This document shows, in pieces, positions 1 to 6,041 of a DNA stretch of 7,840 nt (positions are counted from its first letter, which is position 1; each line of letters begins with the position of its first letter). Source of the DNA: Verrucomicrobiota bacterium (lineage in GTDB: Bacteria > Verrucomicrobiota > Verrucomicrobiia > Verrucomicrobiales > Verrucomicrobiaceae). A program made the translations under genes and the position numbers. A model generated the notes under the pieces. That model was not told the origin of the DNA. It was given only the letters and a program-made list of their open reading frames with translations, and made no database searches. The stretch is taken from assembly GCA_023429545.1 (NCBI GenBank), contig JAEYUU010000097.1:1-7840 (forward strand), read 5' to 3'.

Positions 1-1
1 C

Positions 2-1570
2 GCTGACCTGCTCCACCACATCGAAATGGCGGATGGCTGGAATCTCGACTCACGCATCAAGTCCATCGCCACCGCCCTCTCCGCGCCTCCCTTGGACGCC
101 CTGGTGGGCCCTCTCTCCGGCGGTGAAAAGCGGCGCGTGGCACTCTGCCGCGCGCTGGTGTCCCAGCCGGAACTGCTGCTGCTGGACGAGCCCACCAACC
201 ATCTCGACTCCGAATCCATCCGCTGGCTGGAAGAGTATCTGCGAGGCTTCCCCGGCGCGGTGATCTTCGTCACGCATGATCGCTATTTCCTGGATGTCAT
301 CGCCACGCGCATCCTCGAGCTCGCGGACGGCCGCTGCTACTCGCATGATGGGAACTATACCGCGTACCTGGAATCCAAGGCCGCACGGCAGTCGATCGCT
401 GAGCAGACCGAGCGTCGTCGTCAGCGTTTCCTGCGCACTGAACTCGAGTGGGTGCGCTCCGGCGTGAAGGCCCGCGGGACCAAGTCGCGCCACCGGCTCG
501 ACATGTTCTACCAGATTGAAGGCCTGCAGGCCCCGCCGGAGGAGCGCGAGATGGATCTGCTCCTGCCGCCCGCCGCGGAGATTGGAAACGTCGCCGTGGA
601 GTTGGAGGGTGTGGGCGCGAAGGTCACCGATGAGACGGGCCATGATCGCTGGCTCTTCCGCAACCTTACCGCTTCACTGAAACCCGGCCAGTGCACCGGC
701 ATTGTCGGTCGCAATGGCGCAGGAAAGACCACGCTGCTGCGCCTGTGCATGGGTACCCGCCAACCGGATGAAGGGAGTGTGACCATTGGCAAGAGAGCCT
801 CCTTCAACTACATCGACCAGGCGCGCATGCAGCTCGATGGCACTGGCACCGTCCTCGCGGAGGTGGCGGATCAGGATGAAACCGTGTTCTTCGGCAACCA
901 GAAGCTCGGCGCACGCAGCTACCTGCGCCGCTTCCTCTTCACCGATGACCGCATCAACGAAAAGGTCGAGCATCTCTCCGGGGGCGAACGCGCCCGGCTC
1001 ATGCTCGCCAAGGTGCTGAAACGCGGCGGCAACATCATCGTGCTGGATGAACCCACCAACGATCTCGATCTGCAAAGCCTGCGCATCCTGGAAGAAGCCT
1101 TGAGCGACTTCGACGGGGCGTCGATCGTGGTCAGCCATGATCGTTACTTCCTCGATCGCGTCTGCGATCAGATCATCGCCTTCGAAGACGCAGGCGTGCA
1201 TGTGCAGGTCGGCAACTACAGCTACTACCTTGAAAAGCGCCGTGAACGCGAACAACGCGACAAGGCCTACATCCAGGCAGCCGCTCGTGCGGACAAGCAG
1301 GCGCCCGCAGGCGCAGGGAAGGCAGCAGCGAAACCCCGGAAGATGAGCTTCAAGGAGACGCGTGAGCTGGAGTCCATCGAGGAAACCATTCATGCCGCGG
1401 AAGAGAAGGTGCACGCATTGGACGCGACGCTGAACGATCCCAGCTTCTACGTCAAGCGCTCCGCCGAAGCACCGGCACTCATCACGGAACTGGACGCCGC
1501 CAAGGCGAGGGTCGCGCTACTGTATACCCGGTGGGAGGAGTTGGAAGCACTCAAGGCGGCAGCGGGCTAA
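2..1570 (+). CDS. uup: ABC-F family ATPase, Uup-like (5' partial)
   Basis: This is a soluble tandem-ATPase protein of the ABC-F family, whose members act on the ribosome; E. coli Uup is also linked to precise excision of transposons and to DNA binding through its C-terminal domain. The reading frame is open to the left edge, so the ATG at 26 is internal and the first Walker A lies outside the window. The first domain keeps signature LSGGE (113-127), Walker B ending DEPTNHLD (173-208) and a THDRYF switch near 270. An Arg-rich inter-domain linker follows. The second domain has Walker A GRNGAGKTT (707-733), signature LSGGE (974-988), Walker B ending DEPTNDLD (1034-1069) and SHDRYF near 1130. The tail (about 1342-1567) is a charged coiled coil beginning KMSFKETRELE and ending WEELEALK. 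This is the Uup C-terminal domain and separates it from EttA and most resistance ABC-Fs. Both catalytic glutamates are present, so the ATPase should be active. The exact subfamily is inferred. Confidence 0.93.
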   Translation, partial: ADLLHHIEMADGWNLDSRIKSIATALSAPPLDALVGPLSGGEKRRVALCRALVSQPELLLLDEPTNHLDSESIRWLEEYLRGFPGAVIFVTHDRYFLDVIATRILELADGRCYSHDGNYTAYLESKAARQSIAEQTERRRQRFLRTELEWVRSGVKARGTKSRHRLDMFYQIEGLQAPPEEREMDLLLPPAAEIGNVAVELEGVGAKVTDETGHDRWLFRNLTASLKPGQCTGIVGRNGAGKTTLLRLCMGTRQPDEGSVTIGKRASFNYIDQARMQLDGTGTVLAEVADQDETVFFGNQKLGARSYLRRFLFTDDRINEKVEHLSGGERARLMLAKVLKRGGNIIVLDEPTNDLDLQSLRILEEALSDFDGASIVVSHDRYFLDRVCDQIIAFEDAGVHVQVGNYSYYLEKRREREQRDKAYIQAAARADKQAPAGAGKAAAKPRKMSFKETRELESIEETIHAAEEKVHALDATLNDPSFYVKRSAEAPALITELDAAKARVALLYTRWEELEALKAAAG

Positions 1571-1582
1571 GCCACTTTTGCC

Positions 1583-2239
1583 TCACTTCACCATCCCCAT
1601 GAGCTTCTCCGCCATCACTTTCGCGATGGCCGCATTGCCTTCTACATCGGGGTGAACGCCATCCTTCGCCAGAGCACTCTCGGGGACTGCGCCATGGAGA
1701 CTGACAAACTCGCAGCCCTGATCCTTGGCGAGCTTTGCAAATGCTTCACCCAGCTCCACCAACTTCCTGGCGCGCTCATTGGCGATGGGTTTCGTAGGCC
1801 CCAGCGCGTCCTTGCGGATGTTCGGAGGTCCCACCAGCAGGACCGCCAGCTTCGCGCCATACGCCGCGCGCCCCTTCTCCACCATGCTCTTCACGTTCGC
1901 CACGGCCTTGGGCACGCAACCCGCCGTGATGTCCCGTGAATCATTCGTGCCCAGCGCGATTACCAGGATATCCGCCTTCGGTTGTCGCAGCAGCATGGCC
2001 TCAAACTCCTTCACGGAATCCGTCGGCCGGCCTCCTTTGCCTTCATGGATCATCTCCAGCTTTCCTCCGGAGTCTGCTTGCACCACGTTCACCCACGCCT
2101 TGGGCTTGTCCTCTTTGGGCATCGCACTGCCCTGCGTGATGGAGTCACCGAAGACGACGACTTTCCTGGGTGCAGCCGTAGCTTTTCCGCCATGCACGGC
2201 CACGAGCAGGAGACAGAGGAGGATCGACAATGTGCGCAT
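1583..2239 (-). CDS. Secreted SGNH/GDSL-family hydrolase
   Basis: This 218-residue esterase-like enzyme is predicted to be exported. Residues 1-22 form a signal peptide: MRT, then a Leu-rich core, then a cut near ATA-AP. The SGNH blocks are all visible: block I FGDSITQG with nucleophile Ser33, block II with Gly70 in GKGGRPTD, block III GTND (97-100, oxyanion Asn99), and block V DGVHPD with Asp193 and His196. The catalytic Ser-Asp-His triad is therefore complete. Length and block order match lysophospholipase/acyl-esterase type SGNH proteins. Members act on acyl esters of lipids, carbohydrates or peptidoglycan, and the substrate cannot be read from sequence. It is the last gene of the minus-strand run, starting 36 bases after the DUF5069 stop. 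No Shine-Dalgarno precedes the ATG, but the signal peptide fixes the start. Its stop lies 12 bases from the convergent Uup-like stop. Confidence 0.93.
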   Translation of the reverse strand: MRTLSILLCLLLVAVHGGKATAAPRKVVVFGDSITQGSAMPKEDKPKAWVNVVQADSGGKLEMIHEGKGGRPTDSVKEFEAMLLRQPKADILVIALGTNDSRDITAGCVPKAVANVKSMVEKGRAAYGAKLAVLLVGPPNIRKDALGPTKPIANERARKLVELGEAFAKLAKDQGCEFVSLHGAVPESALAKDGVHPDVEGNAAIAKVMAEKLMGMVK

Positions 2240-2275
2240 GTGAGTGGAGCGTTGGTGTGAGAGATGCCCTCTGGA

Positions 2276-2728
2276 TCACTTCCACGCATCCCGCCACTGG
2301 TCGGGATACCAGCGGCCTTCATCCTTCTCGATGAGATCAAAGTCAGTCACCAGCGTGCCGTCATCCACGAAGCCATAATCACGGATGCACTCCGGAATGT
2401 ACTCATCCGTTTCATCATCACGCCAGCCGCGCTTGCTCATGAAGCTGTTGAAGAACAGAATCTCCTCGTCATTGAGCCGGCGTCCATTCGTCTGGCACCA
2501 CTCCAGCACTTCTTCGTCTGACTTTCCCGCGAGCACCTGGCTTTTCACATCTTCGTAGCTCACTTTCAAATAACGGCAGGTGCGGCCGTCAAACCCCGTT
2601 CCCAGGTAGGCGTGATGGCCTTCGGGAAGCTTGTCTTCCGCGTGCAGCCGGATCTTGGAGCACATGCGGGGAAAATAGAACAGCCCGCCCGTCTTTTCGT
2701 AACAGCCTTTGATGCCTTCAATCTTCAT
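2276..2728 (-). CDS. DUF5069 domain-containing protein
   Basis: This is a 150-residue cytoplasmic protein with no signal peptide or membrane segment. The pattern GLFYFPRMCSKIRLH (15-29), then KLPEGHHAYLGTGFDGR (33-49) and a later DEEVLEWCQTNGRR helix (71-84), matches the DUF5069 family as I know it. That family is common in Verrucomicrobiota and Planctomycetota and its function is unknown. The C-terminal part is strongly acidic, and the last 20 residues are rich in Trp and Asp. An in-frame ATG exists at 2803, but it overlaps the CYTH gene and adds residues unlike the family, so I chose the ATG at 2728. No ribosome site directly serves this ATG. Instead AAGGAG at 2755-2760 is placed for a 7-codon ORF whose TGA overlaps this start as ATGA, so translational coupling is possible. 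The gene sits between the CYTH and SGNH genes. Confidence 0.85.
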   Translation of the reverse strand: MKIEGIKGCYEKTGGLFYFPRMCSKIRLHAEDKLPEGHHAYLGTGFDGRTCRYLKVSYEDVKSQVLAGKSDEEVLEWCQTNGRRLNDEEILFFNSFMSKRGWRDDETDEYIPECIRDYGFVDDGTLVTDFDLIEKDEGRWYPDQWRDAWK

Positions 2729-2748
2729 TGTGGAGACATCGTAGACAT
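2725..2748 (-). CDS. Possible 7-codon leader ORF coupled to the DUF5069 gene
   Basis: On the minus strand ATG at 2748 opens a tiny ORF encoding MSTMSPQ. It is preceded by a consensus AAGGAG (2755-2760) with a 6-base spacer. Its TGA overlaps the DUF5069 ATG in the string ATGA. The DUF5069 start itself has no nearby ribosome site. This geometry fits translational coupling, in which ribosomes terminate and reinitiate. The peptide has no recognisable attenuator content such as runs of one amino acid. The alternatives are that the site is chance, or that a single-base error in the sequence hides a longer DUF5069 N-terminus. Confidence 0.35.
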   Translation of the reverse strand: MSTMSPQ

Positions 2749-2754
2749 CTCGCG

Positions 2755-2760
2755 CTCCTT
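2755..2760 (-). promoter_or_regulatory. Strong Shine-Dalgarno, AAGGAG
   Basis: AAGGAG reads on the minus strand, 6 bases before the ATG of the 7-codon ORF and 26 bases before the DUF5069 ATG. The spacing suits the small ORF and not the larger gene, which is why the start of the larger gene is unusual. Confidence 0.5.
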
Positions 2761-2787
2761 GTCGAGCAACGTTCACCACGGGCCACC

Positions 2788-3258
2788 TCACATGCTGGCC
2801 CATGTCTTGAACGGCTTCCTCGAAAGGCTGGAGTTGTAGTATCTCGCATCATCGGAAACTTCCTGTCCGGCCCACTCCGGCAGTTCCACCTCGGCATCTT
2901 CACGATCGATTTCCACCTCGGCCATGATAAGGCCCTCATTGTCTCCGTGAAACACGTCCACCTCCCAGGTGTGGCCCGCGTGTGGAATCTTGTGGCGCGT
3001 CTTCTCGACCAGCGGCCCTTCGCACATGTCCAGCAGTTCCTCCGCATCCTTCAGCGGAATCTCATATTCATACTCCGCGCGGCTCGTGCCCGTGGTTCGC
3101 CCCTTGATGGTGAGATAGGCTGCGGTCCCCGCGATTCGCACACGCACGGTGCGCTCCGCATCCTTCGCAAGATATCCCTGACGATACAGCGTGCCCTCGG
3201 CGCCTTCGCGCCACGTGTCCGACCTCACCAAGAATTTGCGCTCGATTTCCTGTCCCAC
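2788..3258 (-). CDS. CYTH domain protein, probable inorganic triphosphatase
   Basis: This 156-residue cytoplasmic protein is a single CYTH (triphosphate tunnel metalloenzyme) domain. The defining ExExK is at residues 4-8 in GQEIERKFLV. Other tunnel residues follow in order: Arg39 and Arg41 (TVRVR), Lys52 (TIKG), Glu62/64/66 (EYEYEIP), Lys87 and Arg89 (KTRHK), Trp98-Glu99-Asp101, and Glu114/116 (AEVEI). Small stand-alone bacterial members commonly hydrolyse inorganic tripolyphosphate with a divalent metal; a few family members are class IV adenylate cyclases. Triphosphatase is the likelier role, but sequence alone cannot exclude cyclase. There is no fused CHAD domain. The start is GTG, the only start codon between the in-frame DUF488 stop and the EIERK motif. 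GGAGG lies about 20 bases upstream, too far for an ideal site. The gene follows DUF488 by 15 bases in the same frame. Confidence 0.92.
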   Translation of the reverse strand: MGQEIERKFLVRSDTWREGAEGTLYRQGYLAKDAERTVRVRIAGTAAYLTIKGRTTGTSRAEYEYEIPLKDAEELLDMCEGPLVEKTRHKIPHAGHTWEVDVFHGDNEGLIMAEVEIDREDAEVELPEWAGQEVSDDARYYNSSLSRKPFKTWASM

Positions 3259-3273
3259 GGCGGTGTGTTTGGT

Positions 3274-3660
3274 TCATGCCTCCAATAATGCACGCAGCAG
3301 ATGCCGGTGGCAGTGCTTCTCATTCGCAGCACAGGAACAGATGAGTGTCACTGTCTGCTGATCCGCGAGCAATTTTACCAGCTTCAGCACATGCTTCTGC
3401 CCGGCGTTTTTCATGCGCGGATTTTTCGCGCCTTCATCACCATAGCCTTTGGTCATCTCCGTTTTGTAGGCTCGGGCGAAGGCAGCCCATGAAATCTCCC
3501 CATGCTGGAACTGCCGCAGCAGCTTTTCACTCGGCGCAAGGTTCGGGAGCCACGCATCGCATTCCTCACGCCCATGCCCGCGTGGCCAGAAGCGGGTCAC
3601 ATACAAGCGCAACCCATCTCGGCTCGAGGGCTTCTCATCGGATGACTTCGTACGGATCAT
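3274..3660 (-). CDS. DUF488 family protein (YeaO-like)
   Basis: This small 128-residue cytoplasmic protein belongs to the DUF488 family, whose biochemical role is not established. Visible family marks are the opening MIRTK, the core GLRLYVTRFWPRG (16-28), LAPSEKLL (41-48) after a WLPN segment, and the C-terminal VTLICSCAANEKHCHRHLL (104-122). That last segment carries Cys108, Cys110, His116, Cys117, His118 and His120, and its C-H-R ending is typical of the family. The Cys/His cluster could bind a metal or react with oxidants, but this is inference. The frame is open upstream to an ATG at 3756, inside the preceding gene. The ATG at 3660 is preferred because MIRTK begins many homologues. No good ribosome site precedes it. 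It lies 55 bases after the secreted-protein stop and 15 bases before the CYTH gene. Confidence 0.85.
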   Translation of the reverse strand: MIRTKSSDEKPSSRDGLRLYVTRFWPRGHGREECDAWLPNLAPSEKLLRQFQHGEISWAAFARAYKTEMTKGYGDEGAKNPRMKNAGQKHVLKLVKLLADQQTVTLICSCAANEKHCHRHLLRALLEA

Positions 3661-3715
3661 GCAGTCGCAGCGTAGCGCCGTCTCCGGGCGTGTCGATACA
3701 GATCCGCTTGGATCG

Positions 3716-4141
3716 TTACTTGTACGAACCCTTCTCAATGCTCGCCGCGAGCTCACCCATCGAGGTGCTGTGCATGATGCATCCGCTCTGCTGGCGGACC
3801 TGTTTCTTCGATCCCCTGTACGCAGGCAATGCAGCGTTGAATGCGGCTTCGTCCTTCAGTTTCAGTCCGAGCAAACCATACATCTGCCCTTCCGGCGTGG
3901 CATCCGTAAGAAGCTTCTGGCATTTCGCCACCACATCCGGCTCCTTCAGCAACGCACGAAAATCCTTCTCCATTGGAGAGATAATGCCTGCAACGCCCAC
4001 GCCGCCGATGGCGAAAGTGGTGGTCGCGGTCAATGCCTCGTAGGGAGTGTGCGAAACATCTGCGTCTGCTTTCCGCTTGTCCGCCGCTGGCGCGAACACG
4101 ACCGGCAGGAACAACATGGCGAGCATCAATGAAGCTTTCAT
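3716..4141 (-). CDS. Small secreted protein of unknown function
   Basis: I do not recognise a named domain in this 141-residue protein. Residues 1-20 form a clear signal peptide: MK, a Leu/Met/Val core, then FAPAA before DKRK. This implies export to the periplasm or beyond. The mature part begins with a charged stretch, then a Thr/Gly-rich hydrophobic patch (TATTTFAIGGVGVAG, 39-53). A helical region follows with EKDFRALLK (58-66), and ATPEGQMYGLLGLKLKD (81-97) resembles a HEAT-like helix pair. Near the end SGCIMHSTSMGELAASIEKG (119-138) carries a Cys-Met-His cluster; Cys74 is the only other mature cysteine. The start is well fixed by AAGGAG with a 5-base spacer; an ATG 12 codons upstream is in frame but less likely. 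It lies between the zinc-ribbon membrane protein and DUF488. A pseudogene is unlikely because the frame is intact. Confidence 0.82.
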   Translation of the reverse strand: MKASLMLAMLFLPVVFAPAADKRKADADVSHTPYEALTATTTFAIGGVGVAGIISPMEKDFRALLKEPDVVAKCQKLLTDATPEGQMYGLLGLKLKDEAAFNAALPAYRGSKKQVRQQSGCIMHSTSMGELAASIEKGSYK

Positions 4142-4146
4142 GGCAT

Positions 4147-4152
4147 CTCCTT
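4147..4152 (-). promoter_or_regulatory. Shine-Dalgarno AAGGAG for the secreted protein
   Basis: AAGGAG reads on the minus strand with a 5-base spacer (ATGCC) to the ATG at 4141. It decides the start in favour of 4141 over the in-frame upstream ATG, which lacks such a site. It also shows that this genome does use consensus ribosome sites for some genes. Confidence 0.7.
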
Positions 4153-4212
4153 GAGACTTCATCCCGTCTCTTCTTGTTCGTTTCCCAAGGACGGTGACGC
4201 CTCCAGAATCTT

Positions 4213-4740
4213 CTATTTCCGTTTCGCGCGTTTGCCCCGGAAGTCGAACCAGTGGTCCATGACCATGAAGAGCCCCACCAATACCAGTCCATAGACGATT
4301 CCGTAGTAGCCGCCCTCGGATCGAGCCTGGAGGTAGGAGAAGGCCGTGGTGCCGACACCGGCTAGAATCATAACCACACCCAGCCATACAAAGGGCGTGG
4401 CGCGTGCCCGCTTCTGGTCCACGGCAATCTGCGCGCGTGTGGCCTCCGGATTGGGCACGGTGAGCATGCCATGGCACTTGGGGCACTTCACCGGATTGCC
4501 ACGATCGATCCAGCGCGACTTCACCATCTGCTTGCAGACGCCGCACGGGAAAAGCAGTGGCTTCGTGGGCTCATCTCCCATGAGCTCCGCCACACTGTAC
4601 CAGAAGTCCTGATGCTCCAGCGTGACGAGGGCCTGCCCCGGGATGTTGCCATCCGCATACGCGTTCTTCAGCTTCGCAAACTCCATCTGCACCGGCATCT
4701 GCTGGCCGGGAATGCGGACGGTGTAGGTGAGGGTGCTCAT
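4213..4740 (-). CDS. GYF_2-like / zinc-ribbon / two-TM membrane protein
   Basis: This 175-residue protein has a three-part build. Residues 1-55 (TYTVRIPGQQ, AKLKNAYADGNIPGQALV, then FWYSVAELMG) resemble the GYF_2/DUF4339 fold often found at the front of bacterial membrane proteins. Residues 66-89 form a zinc ribbon with two Cys pairs, CGVC (66-69) and CPKC (86-89). Residues about 116-136 and 145-162 are two hydrophobic membrane segments separated by a short polar loop with RSEGG. The C-terminus is basic (RGKRAKRK) and so probably cytoplasmic, which puts the ribbon in the cytoplasm too. The role is unknown; such proteins are usually small-domain adaptors at the inner membrane. A GTG at 4746 lies two codons upstream of the chosen ATG. 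Only a weak GGTGG precedes it. The gene begins 25 bases after the PIG-L stop. Confidence 0.85.
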   Translation of the reverse strand: MSTLTYTVRIPGQQMPVQMEFAKLKNAYADGNIPGQALVTLEHQDFWYSVAELMGDEPTKPLLFPCGVCKQMVKSRWIDRGNPVKCPKCHGMLTVPNPEATRAQIAVDQKRARATPFVWLGVVMILAGVGTTAFSYLQARSEGGYYGIVYGLVLVGLFMVMDHWFDFRGKRAKRK

Positions 4741-4765
4741 CGCCACCGAAGTGCGGAACGTCGCT

Positions 4766-5614
4766 TCACTGAAATTTCCGGATTCTTGTCCTTACATCTT
4801 CCTTCAACCGGTCGACAAACCCCAACGCATACTCCTCCGGATTCAGCGTGTCATCCTGGATCAACGGCGTGAGATCCATGGCGAAGGTGAGGGAGTTCGT
4901 GCTGTCCGTGGTGTGCGAGTCAAAGTAAGTCGCATTCGCACGGCGCAGGCCTTCCTCGGCCAGGTCATAACGTTTGCCTCCGCTGATCTGGGAATCAAAT
5001 ACGGAGATCAGCGCGCTGATGAGATGCGGGAACTCGTCCACCCACAGCATCACCTTGTCTTCCGTGAGCAGCCAGTCGAGCTTGCGCCACACCTCGCAGC
5101 CATACACCCTCTGGGGGCGGTTGGTTTTGGGCAGGGAGCGCAATGCCTCCAGGCAGCGCAGGAAGGTAGCCACGTGGGTATCATGCCGATCCGCGGGGTT
5201 GTGCAGGTACACGAATTGCGGCTGCGTCATCTTGAGGATGCTCAGGATGTCCGCGCTCACATCCTCGCGGCGGGAGTGCTTCACCTCCTCACTGGGATAT
5301 CCGAGCTGCACCATTACGCTGTACTCACCGACAAAGGCCGCCTTGCGCTGCTCCAGTTTGCGCACCTCCTGCATGCCCTCGTCAGTGTAGTTGGCATACG
5401 GTCCCTTGCGCGGGCTGCCGGCGCCATCTGTCACCACCACGCCGCCGAACCATTTGTCATCACGGCGGAAGCACTCGGTGATGCCGTGGTAGGCGGCGAT
5501 CTCCAAGTCGTCCTGGTGGCTCACAATGCCCAGGTGGGTCACGCGGGAAAACGCTTGGGCGGGGTCACCCTGATCTGGAATGAAGAGGTCTGCTTTGGAG
5601 TGGCGAAAGAGCAT
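4766..5614 (-). CDS. PIG-L family deacetylase (LmbE-like)
   Basis: This 282-residue zinc-dependent hydrolase belongs to the PIG-L/LmbE family, which removes N-acetyl groups from sugars such as GlcNAc conjugates. The metal and catalytic motif is SHQDDLE (32-38, His33, Asp35, Asp36), a variant of AHPDDE with Gln for Pro. The second metal site is HDTH (144-147). Other conserved stretches are VTDGAGSPRKGPY (62-73), the GEYSV segment near 97, YGCEVWRKLDWLL (171-183), and SQIAGGKRYD-like SQISGGKRYD (208-217) with RRANATYFDSH (225-234). There is no clear signal peptide, so it is probably cytoplasmic; the substrate is unknown. I chose the ATG at 5614 because related proteins begin near the KADLFIPD segment. 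An in-frame ATG at 5686 has an AAGGTG ribosome-like site 4 bases upstream and would add 24 Arg-rich residues, so the start is open. It is probably first in the minus-strand run. Confidence 0.9.
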   Translation of the reverse strand: MLFRHSKADLFIPDQGDPAQAFSRVTHLGIVSHQDDLEIAAYHGITECFRRDDKWFGGVVVTDGAGSPRKGPYANYTDEGMQEVRKLEQRKAAFVGEYSVMVQLGYPSEEVKHSRREDVSADILSILKMTQPQFVYLHNPADRHDTHVATFLRCLEALRSLPKTNRPQRVYGCEVWRKLDWLLTEDKVMLWVDEFPHLISALISVFDSQISGGKRYDLAEEGLRRANATYFDSHTTDSTNSLTFAMDLTPLIQDDTLNPEEYALGFVDRLKEDVRTRIRKFQ

Positions 5615-6041
5615 GAGGAAGACAGTCAATTTGGCGGGGAACGCGAGGCGGGCAAGTGAATGTCCCGCGCGACGCCGGGCAGCCATGCATCACCTTGCTT
5701 CACAGGATGTCGCAGACATGAACTCTCAAGGGAGCGCGCAACCTCTGCATCGCATTTGTTTCGCATGTCCGTAATGATCATGCCTGCTGGCATGCTTTTC
5801 GCGTGCAACGATTTTGTTACGCCCTCCGACCTCGTTTTTCAGAGAATCCGGTTTTTTGTGCTTGCTAGAACTGCCAAGGATGAAGAATACTTCGGGCAAC
5901 TTAAAGACCTCGGATGCCCGTCTCATCCGCACTCCAAAAACCACCCGAGGACGCACGACGTCTCCCGATGGTGGAATACTCTCAGCCCCAAGGCTGAAGC
6001 AGTCAAAATCAACCCGCAACCAAACCCACACCCGCACCTCC
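5615..6041. other. Divergent intergenic region between PIG-L and PIN-PhoH genes
   Basis: This stretch must hold the promoters for both directions. I see no convincing -35/-10 pair on either strand. It contains TCGCAT repeated directly 11 bases apart (5750-5755 and 5761-5766), a palindrome ATGATCAT (5774-5781), and the short hairpin described separately. T-rich patches lie near 5815-5860. From 6003 to 6041 the plus strand is 34 of 39 bases A or C, with only two G. A plus-strand frame is open from 5814, and a minus-strand ATG at 5686 may extend the PIG-L protein. Part of the region could therefore be coding if upstream starts are used. Confidence 0.5.
5779..5794. repeat. Short inverted repeat (operator-like or hairpin)
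   Basis: CATGCC and GGCATG form a perfect 6-base inverted repeat around TGCT, followed on the plus strand by CTTTT. It overlaps the palindrome ATGATCAT on its left. The position between divergent genes suits a regulator site, but a 6-base stem could arise by chance. Confidence 0.3.

Noticed and set aside
674..1414. A 246-codon minus-strand open frame inside the Uup-like gene
   Set aside because: The plus strand carries Walker A, signature and Walker B in order; the antisense product is a codon-bias shadow.
1556..1582. GGC-TAA-GCC symmetry at the Uup-like stop as a terminator stem
   Set aside because: The stem is only three to four base pairs with almost no loop and no U-run follows.
2729..2803. 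N-terminal extension of DUF5069 to the ATG at 2803
   Set aside because: It would overlap the CYTH gene end and add 25 residues unlike the family; there is no SD for it.
3068..3277. ORF starting at the ATGA after GGAGG at the DUF488 end (MNQTH...)
   Set aside because: It is out of frame with the CYTH domain it overlaps and yields a Gly/Arg/His-rich product without motifs, despite its well-spaced SD.
3631..3718. Open frame after the secreted-protein TAA, ending DPYEVIR then TGA, suggesting a frameshifted DUF488 N-terminus
   Set aside because: The DUF488 frame already starts with the expected MIRTK and runs smoothly into GLRLYVTRFWPRG. The other frame has no start codon or SD after the TAA, so it is likely chance.
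4727..5659. A 310-codon plus-strand open frame opposite the PIG-L gene
   Set aside because: It is the complement of a gene with clear HQDD and HDTH metal motifs, and its own product shows no family pattern.
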